This document shows positions 13,439 to 18,448 of a stretch of DNA of 18,448 bases, piece by piece. How positions within the stretch are numbered: the first letter of the stretch is position 1; each line of letters opens with the position of its first letter. The notes beneath the pieces were generated by a model, which saw only the letters and a program-made list of their open reading frames with translations, had not been told where the DNA came from and did no database searches. Source of the stretch: Candidatus Thorarchaeota archaeon MP11T_1 (GTDB lineage Archaea; Asgardarchaeota; Thorarchaeia; Thorarchaeales; Thorarchaeaceae); contig PJET01000043.1 of assembly GCA_002825515.1 (NCBI GenBank), positions 1-18,448 on the forward strand, written 5' to 3'. Position numbers and translations under genes: made by a program.

Positions 13439-15316
13439 TCATACAGTCTTGTAGTAGTGATACCAGTACTCGTCATGCATTGGGTTGAACACATATCCAT
13501 TCATCCAGGCACCTTCAACATGGAATTCAATGCCTTGGGAGGTCCAGATGAACGCATTGTGAGCCATAACCTCATCTAGGATCTGGTTGTAGAGTGTAAT
13601 CCTTGCAGCAGGATCAGTTTCCTGAGCTGCAGCAGCAATCCAACCATCGACAGTCTCGTGATCCCAAACTACATCGTTCTCACCAGTTGAGCCTTCAAGA
13701 CCCATCCTGTATGGATAGGTACCAGTGCTCTTGACGAAGGGTGAAATGTAGTTATCAGGGTCAGCGTAGTCAGGCATCCAACCAAGGAAGAAGATTGGCA
13801 ATTGCCTGTTCCTGACTTGGTAGAGATAGCTTGCCCACTCAAGACCATATACATCGATGGTAAGAGGTGTGGTTGGATCAGTCGAAGCTGGATCGGCAAT
13901 GATTGCCTCTAGAGCCGACTTGAGCAGTAGGCTAGCACCCTCACGACCAGTGTTACCCTCGTTGTAATAGATGTTTACCTGATATGAGTTGTTTGCAAAG
14001 ATAGTGTCCAATCCATTTTCCATTGCTAGGTTCCAGTGTGTGACAGCTGTGTCCAAGTTTGTTACGTATGGAACGATGTCATCATTGTGTCCAAATAGAC
14101 CTGCTGGAATTGGTCCAGCTAGTGGAATAGCAATTCCGTTTAGGATATTATTGATATATGCATCATAATCGAATGCATAAGTCATCGCTGTTCTTAGCTC
14201 CCAGTCTTGGAATGGATTCAGAACGATTTCACCTGAATAGTTCAGGTAGTCGTTCATGTTGAACCCAAGGAACGCGACATTGTAGTTCGGCAGACCTGTC
14301 CAGACTTTAACCTCTGGGTTAATGCTCTGTCCAATACCGTTAGGATTACGTGTGGTAACGTTATTCCAGATATCATAGGCATTGGTTGTAAGCCAGTCGC
14401 AGGAATCAGTGGTACCAGCTTGCAAGTTCAGCATTCTGCTGTTTATATCAATGTTCTTCTTCCAGGTCACTTCAGTGATGGTGCCTGCGAAGGGATGAGT
14501 TGTCTTTGCGTCTGCTTCTCGCCAGTAGTTATCATTCTTTACAATAGTGAGTCTATCGTTGTCAATCCATTCCTCAAAGATGAATGGACCTGTGCCGCAC
14601 ATATCACTGTCCAAGGTGAAGTCATCACTCACAGGTGACATTCCACCATGAGCCATAAAGAAGGTTGGGCTGATCATTGCACCGACTGCATATGTGATAG
14701 CAGGAATGAATGGCGCAAAAGCATACTCAAGGTGGATAACCACCTCATAGTCGCCAGTTACTTCAATTGCAGTGACATTCTCTTGCCAGTTTGCCCAAGC
14801 GGCAATGTGCTCAGGACTCCTGTCTCCGTATTCGAAGACTGCATCCTCAACAGCTTGACCACCTAGGATTGGTTCGGCAACCATCCAGACTGGACCAAAG
14901 CCATCATCCCAACCGCGTCCTAGCATTCGCCAGAAGTTCATCTGGACAGCTGACGCGTTGAATGGGGTTCCATCGTGGAATGTGACGCCTTGACGGATTG
15001 TAAAGGTATAGTCCAATCCGTTGGCGGATATTGTCACGCCTGTAGCAAGCAATGGAACAGATGGTGTTGTATCTGCCGTATCCCAAGGATACGTAAACAA
15101 CGTCTCATAGACGTTGAAGCTTACATGTGAACCAGCTGATTCGTAGTCTTTGTGTGGGTCTAGATACTCTGGAAGAGCAATTGTTTCAAAAACAATGTCC
15201 TGTTCTTCCGCAAGTTGCACAGCTGGTGGCATAAGAAGAATATATGCTCCAGCTGCAGCTACGACCACAACGATGACGACGACAGCTATTAATTGATTTC
15301 TCTCCATGTCATCCAT
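13439..15316 (-). CDS. dppA: Peptide/oligopeptide ABC transporter solute-binding protein, membrane-anchored
   Basis: A 625-residue extracellular substrate-binding protein of the SBP_bac_5 (DppA/OppA) family, which captures peptides or similar solutes and delivers them to the permease. The N-terminus is a membrane anchor (residues about 8-29, IAVVVIVVVVAAAGAYILLM) with no cysteine lipobox, as expected for an archaeal anchored binding protein. Family signatures include EYLDPHKDYESAGSHVSFNVYETLF (read as two parts, residues about 50-75), LDYTFTIRQGVTFHDGTPFNA with a following NFWRML helix, and a C-terminal LGWMPDYADPDNYISPF stretch. Length is at the upper end of the family. Start ATG 15316, with ATG 15307 as alternative. 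It is transcribed divergently from dppB, and the 297-nt gap between them carries palindromes that may govern both. The ligand cannot be told from sequence. Confidence 0.92.
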   Translation of the reverse strand: MDDMERNQLIAVVVIVVVVAAAGAYILLMPPAVQLAEEQDIVFETIALPEYLDPHKDYESAGSHVSFNVYETLFTYPWDTADTTPSVPLLATGVTISANGLDYTFTIRQGVTFHDGTPFNASAVQMNFWRMLGRGWDDGFGPVWMVAEPILGGQAVEDAVFEYGDRSPEHIAAWANWQENVTAIEVTGDYEVVIHLEYAFAPFIPAITYAVGAMISPTFFMAHGGMSPVSDDFTLDSDMCGTGPFIFEEWIDNDRLTIVKNDNYWREADAKTTHPFAGTITEVTWKKNIDINSRMLNLQAGTTDSCDWLTTNAYDIWNNVTTRNPNGIGQSINPEVKVWTGLPNYNVAFLGFNMNDYLNYSGEIVLNPFQDWELRTAMTYAFDYDAYINNILNGIAIPLAGPIPAGLFGHNDDIVPYVTNLDTAVTHWNLAMENGLDTIFANNSYQVNIYYNEGNTGREGASLLLKSALEAIIADPASTDPTTPLTIDVYGLEWASYLYQVRNRQLPIFFLGWMPDYADPDNYISPFVKSTGTYPYRMGLEGSTGENDVVWDHETVDGWIAAAAQETDPAARITLYNQILDEVMAHNAFIWTSQGIEFHVEGAWMNGYVFNPMHDEYWYHYYKTV

Positions 15317-15613
15317 CTCGTGTTTTTAAGTTGCGCTATGTACAATCCAGTAAATGGATTGTAACAACAAAATAGGCTAATATCAAAATCATCAAACTCT
15401 GTATCAGCCTAACTTCGCTATTAGTACACACGCAAGAATCAGACACTAATATAGCTTACGTTTCAGTTGACAAGTATTCATTCTACCACGTATTCACTAT
15501 ATTAGTTGCCATTGATGATAACCAAAAGCTTAAGTATTGCACGATGTGCGCAGGACTAGTTTACGAGACTGGATTCCTATGCAGTTGCAAAAAAGCTAGT
15601 CGAGGGTTCACTC
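15317..15613. promoter_or_regulatory. Divergent regulatory region between binding protein and permease operon
   Basis: No credible gene lies here. It holds three notable elements. First, a perfect inverted repeat with arms TACAATCCA and TGGATTGTA around GTAAA (15341-15363), 25 nt upstream of the minus-strand start. Second, the decamer CTATATTAGT twice, on the minus strand (15454 to 15445) and on the plus strand (15497-15506), both facing outward like mirrored TATA boxes. Third, a direct repeat of GTATTCA (15474-15480 and 15490-15496) between them. A GAGGG at 15602-15606 serves as SD for dppB. Confidence 0.5.
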
Positions 15614-16648
15614 ATGAAACTAAGGGATTTCATACTTCGAAGAATAATCTTGGCGATTCCTGTTGTGTTTGGGGTACTGACCATTACGTGGTTCTTGTCG
15701 TACGTAGTCGGAGATCCCTTAGCTATGTACGTAACAGAGCGAACTCCAGATGCAGCAATACCTGGTATTATTCGAGCACGTGGTCTGGACCAACCTCTAG
15801 TCGTACAATACTTTCTTTATTTGAGTGCTTTATTCCAAGGAGATTGGGGTGTGAGCACAACTACAGGTGCTGACCTACCTGTTCTCACTGTTCTCGCAAA
15901 TTTGTTCCCTGCAACCATTGAACTTTCTATCGTTGCTATGATTATCGCAATAGTTCTTGGTATCCCGCTGGGTATTATATCTGCTACAAAGAAAGACAAA
16001 GTTCCAGATCACATCACACGTATCTTTGCACTCACAGGTGTATCGATGCCAATCTTTTGGTTTGGCTTGATGCTGAAGTATGTACTCTTCTATCAATTCT
16101 CACAATGGAACCTACCATATTTACCAGGTGGGGATCGTTATAATTATCGTGCATATTCTTGGACTCCTACTACAGGATTTCTACTCATAGATTCGCTTTT
16201 GTTTGAACACAGTCCTGCTTTATTCGTTGATGCTCTGGTCCATCTTATCATGCCCGGTTTCTGTCTTGGATATATCACTCTAGCGATAATCACTAGGATG
16301 ATGCGTTCAAGTATGCTTGAGGTGATAAAAGAAGATTACATCACTCTAGCAAAGTCAAAAGGGCTTACAGAAAGAGTTGTGATCTATAAGCACGCATTAA
16401 GGAATGCGCTCATTCCAACTGTCACAGTTATTGGTCTGGCTTTTGGTGGATTAATAACTGGGGCTGTTCTAACGGAAACTATTTTCAATTGGCCTGGATT
16501 GGGACGTTGGGCTACAAGTTCAATTCTGAACTCTGATATCGCAGCCATCAATGGATTCACGCTGCTTGTTGCATTTATCTTTGTCACAGCGAATTTCATC
16601 GTTGACATGATCTATGGTGTTCTTGATCCACGAATCAGATTTGGATAA
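15614..16648 (+). CDS. dppB: Peptide ABC transporter permease, DppB/OppB type
   Basis: A 344-residue inner permease subunit, standard for the DppB family, with six membrane helices. The N-terminus FILRRIILAIPVVFGVLTITWFL is the typical first helix, followed by the extracytoplasmic loop GDPLAMYVTERTPDAAI and RGLDQPLVVQYFLYL. The core has TIELSIVAMIIAIVLGIPLGI and the coupling (EAA) loop EDYITLAKSKGLTERVVIYKHALRNALIP, which docks on the ATPase. The end is the canonical ETIFNWPGLG and a DPRIRFG tail. It is the first gene of a plus-strand operon: dppC starts 16 nt after its stop and an ATPase gene follows. ATG 15614 has GAGGG 7 nt upstream. It forms a heterodimer with the DppC-type subunit. Confidence 0.93.
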   Translation: MKLRDFILRRIILAIPVVFGVLTITWFLSYVVGDPLAMYVTERTPDAAIPGIIRARGLDQPLVVQYFLYLSALFQGDWGVSTTTGADLPVLTVLANLFPATIELSIVAMIIAIVLGIPLGIISATKKDKVPDHITRIFALTGVSMPIFWFGLMLKYVLFYQFSQWNLPYLPGGDRYNYRAYSWTPTTGFLLIDSLLFEHSPALFVDALVHLIMPGFCLGYITLAIITRMMRSSMLEVIKEDYITLAKSKGLTERVVIYKHALRNALIPTVTVIGLAFGGLITGAVLTETIFNWPGLGRWATSSILNSDIAAINGFTLLVAFIFVTANFIVDMIYGVLDPRIRFG

Positions 16649-16649
16649 C

Positions 16650-16656
16650 GGAGGTG
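16650..16656 (+). promoter_or_regulatory. Shine-Dalgarno site (GGAGGTG) deciding the dppC start
   Basis: GGAGGTG lies 8 nt before ATG 16665 and just after the dppB stop. It argues against the longer frame from ATG 16614, which would overlap dppB by 35 nt. A two-codon ATG-TAA (16658-16663) sits between the SD and the true start. Confidence 0.75.
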
Positions 16657-16664
16657 TATGTAAA

Positions 16665-18389
16665 ATGGACTCAGATTCTCAGTATCCCGAAATACAAGAT
16701 GAAGATCAGGACATTACCACTGTCCGCGTACTCGTATTATTACAGATACTCTTCGTTATGCTTAGTCTAATGTTTGGTGGGATAATATTCTTCGGAAACT
16801 TCGTTTATGCAATTGAAGGATTGTTGGGTATTGTAGTCGTAGTTCCAGAATTCCTTGGAGCTTGGATGCTACAGAGTATAATCATCCTGTTATTGACTTT
16901 CTTCCTCCTAAGATCCAATCAAGGAGTCATGGAACGAATACCAGATGCCTTTGGTACCTCATTCTACCTATATCTCTTGTTGGCTGCTATATATGCAACA
17001 ATTGGTTGGATTGGCCTCATTTTCATTGGTGTAATAGGTCTTCAACTATTATTGTTGTTCATACCAAGTGTACGATTCTTCTGGTACGAGGAGTTTAAAG
17101 AAGATACAAAACCACGAATTAAGGAAACTCGTTTCACACTGCACCTCATTAGGAAAAGTCCGTTGGTTGTAGCAGGAATTATAATCATTGTATTCATGGT
17201 CGGAGTCGCTCTTGCAGCACCTTGGCTAGCCCCCTATAAAGGCACAGACATGGTCTTTGATGACGTCAGACTTCCACCCGGATCACCAAGCAATGATATC
17301 AAACAAAACTACGAATATCTCTTGGAAGATAGATATTTCAATCCAGTAATAATGCCTGACTACAGATACGGTGAGGTAAGAATAACCGAGAAATATCTAG
17401 AGACTGTTGAGATACCTGAACTTTTCATTGGAGTTAGTGATCTGTACACTGGGGTTGATGAAGTATCAGTGAATGTCACTTTTCGAATATATAGCCTCAA
17501 TTTAACAGATTATGAGTCAATGACAGTATCACAACGAAGATCCTATCTTTATCGGAACGTTTCCGTTGTCGATCAGCATCTTTTACAATACATTGAACTT
17601 CCAGATGAAACAGGTAACTATGTCTGGGAGCTTCAATTCATTGCATCTCATAAGACCACCACATGGACTGTAAACACTAGGATTGTGATTGCTTATTTCA
17701 GTATCTACCCTATTCATATTTGGGGTACTGACAACTATGGTGGTGACATCTATAGTCGTATCATTTGGGGTGCCCAAGAAGACCTTCGAATTGCGCTTAG
17801 TGTGGTGCTAATTGCTCTTACAGCAGGAGCAATCATCGGTGCTGCATCTGGCTACTACGGTGGTAAACTGGATGAGCTTGTGATGCGGATCACTGATATC
17901 TTCTTCGCATTTCCGGGACTTGTGTTAGCCATGGCAATTGTCATGGCAATAGGTGTAAGAAGTTTGGGTACTATCAGCATTGCCTTAATGATTACTTGGT
18001 GGCCTACGTATGCTCGTCTTGTTAGAGGGCAGGTTCTTTCAGAACGTGAGAAGCTCTACATTGAGGCTGCACGGTCTTCTGGAGCAAGCGATACCAGAAT
18101 TCTGTTCAGTCACATTCTTCCCAATACCATTCAACCGGTGATTGTTCAGGCTACGATGGATTTCGGTGCAGTTCTCCTAGTAGCTGCTGGTCTGTCCTTC
18201 ATTGGTTTTGGTCCACCAGTTGGTACTGCGGAGTGGGGCATGATGATTGCTAGAGGTCAGAACTATATCCTTAGTTCGCCATGGATGACACTCTATCCAG
18301 GGCTGGCAATACTTGTTACAGCGCTTGCATTCAATCTGGTGGGAGATGGAGTTAGAGATATCCTGGATCCAAAACTGCGACGGAGATGA
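16665..18389 (+). CDS. dppC: Peptide ABC transporter permease, DppC type, with extra N-terminal membrane module and large insertion
   Basis: A 574-residue DppC/OppC-type permease, nearly double the usual 280-320. Residues about 1-20 are acidic and cytoplasmic. About 21-135 form an added module of four or so membrane helices (RVLVLLQILFVMLSLMF, FLGAWMLQSIIILLLTFFLL, YLYLLLAAIY and GWIGLIFIGVIGLQLLLLF). The normal permease begins at about 155 (RFTLHLIRKSPLVVAGIIIIV) with first helix 166-189 ending APWLAPY. Then comes an extracytoplasmic insertion (about 191-348), strand-rich and with NVT, NLT and NVS glycosylation-type sequons. The standard core resumes with HIWGTDNYGGDIYSRIIWGA (351-370) and five further helices. 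The EAA coupling loop is YIEAARSSGASDTRILFSHILP (465-486, split here as one loop), and the end is DGVRDILDPKLR. It pairs with DppB; the insertion may contact the binding protein. Confidence 0.93.
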   Translation: MDSDSQYPEIQDEDQDITTVRVLVLLQILFVMLSLMFGGIIFFGNFVYAIEGLLGIVVVVPEFLGAWMLQSIIILLLTFFLLRSNQGVMERIPDAFGTSFYLYLLLAAIYATIGWIGLIFIGVIGLQLLLLFIPSVRFFWYEEFKEDTKPRIKETRFTLHLIRKSPLVVAGIIIIVFMVGVALAAPWLAPYKGTDMVFDDVRLPPGSPSNDIKQNYEYLLEDRYFNPVIMPDYRYGEVRITEKYLETVEIPELFIGVSDLYTGVDEVSVNVTFRIYSLNLTDYESMTVSQRRSYLYRNVSVVDQHLLQYIELPDETGNYVWELQFIASHKTTTWTVNTRIVIAYFSIYPIHIWGTDNYGGDIYSRIIWGAQEDLRIALSVVLIALTAGAIIGAASGYYGGKLDELVMRITDIFFAFPGLVLAMAIVMAIGVRSLGTISIALMITWWPTYARLVRGQVLSEREKLYIEAARSSGASDTRILFSHILPNTIQPVIVQATMDFGAVLLVAAGLSFIGFGPPVGTAEWGMMIARGQNYILSSPWMTLYPGLAILVTALAFNLVGDGVRDILDPKLRRR

Positions 18390-18393
18390 TACA

Positions 18394-18448
18394 ATGACAA
18401 TGTCTGAAGAACTAGTACTGCATGTCAAAGACCTGTTTGTTAACTTCT
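18394..18448 (+). CDS. Start of an ABC transporter ATPase (cut by right edge)
   Basis: Only about 18 codons are visible, MTMSEELVLHVKDLFVNF, which matches the first strand of DppD/OppD-type ATPases ('LL.v.dL...F'). It begins 4 nt after the dppC stop, and GGAGATGAT at 18382-18390 is a near-perfect SD for ATG 18394 (ATG 18400 is an alternative). Position at the end of a dppBC operon makes an importer ATPase very likely. Whether it is a DppD or DppF type cannot be told, since the window ends. Confidence 0.75.
   Translation, partial: MTMSEELVLHVKDLFVNF

Noticed and set aside
14420..14866. Plus-strand open frames antisense to the binding-protein gene
   Set aside because: Shadows of the minus-strand coding sequence; no start signal or domain.
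15544..15873. 109-residue plus-strand open frame
   Set aside because: It lies mostly in another frame of dppB, with cysteine/serine/arginine-rich shadow composition and no recognisable domain.
16614..16664. Longer start (ATG 16614) for dppC
   Set aside because: It would overlap dppB by 35 nt and ignore the strong SD at 16650-16656 that fits ATG 16665.
1..18448. CRISPR arrays, tRNA/rRNA genes, insertion sequences, phage genes
   Set aside because: Looked for regularly spaced repeats, tRNA arms, terminal inverted repeats with transposase motifs and integrase signatures; none found.

Overview
This window most likely comes from an anaerobic archaeon, probably of the Asgard lineage (Thorarchaeota-like). 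The lineage is inferred from gene content, not from any marker gene. Archaeal signs are TATA-like boxes about 25-27 nt ahead of start codons (apparently leaderless starts), Shine-Dalgarno motifs only inside operons, an F420H2-oxidase type flavodiiron protein, and a membrane-anchored rather than lipidated solute-binding protein. I see no rRNA, tRNA, CRISPR array, insertion sequence or phage gene. The DNA is gene-dense, with nineteen protein genes, two of them cut by the window edges.

Layout. 1-1603: the end of a multi-pass membrane protein running in from the left, a hypothetical protein and an NTF2/SnoaL-like protein. 1693-4739: a penicillin-acylase family Ntn-hydrolase with its catalytic residues intact, followed after 11 nt and a strong SD by a small four-helix membrane protein. 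4757-5326 (minus): a secreted, membrane-anchored beta-sandwich protein resembling a GOLD domain. 5444-6511: a CXC-type ArsR regulator and a 16-cysteine iron-sulfur protein in one apparent operon, with a palindromic operator candidate next to the TATA box. 6559-7065: a one-helix membrane protein with a possible DUF4760 domain. 7188-9081: a flavodiiron protein (FprA) and rubrerythrin, an oxygen/peroxide defence pair. 9365-9718 (minus): a small PH/GRAM-like protein. 9842-10873: a transcarbamylase with an altered HCLP motif, followed by the best terminator in the window.

11189-18448 is dominated by a peptide/oligopeptide ABC importer: an ATPase (minus), an unrelated membrane protein (minus), the solute-binding protein (minus), and divergently dppB, dppC and the first codons of another ATPase (plus). 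The 297-nt divergent region between binding protein and permeases carries a perfect 9-bp-arm palindrome and two outward-facing copies of the same TATA-like decamer. The DppC-type permease is nearly twice normal length: it has an extra N-terminal membrane module and a roughly 160-residue extracytoplasmic insertion.

Taken together, the secreted acylase and peptide importer suggest scavenging of peptides or amides, and FprA, rubrerythrin and the Fe-S protein suggest a strict anaerobe protecting its redox metabolism. No single feature is a demonstrated new system. The most unusual items are the extended permease, the ArsR/Fe-S pair and the acylase/membrane-protein pair.
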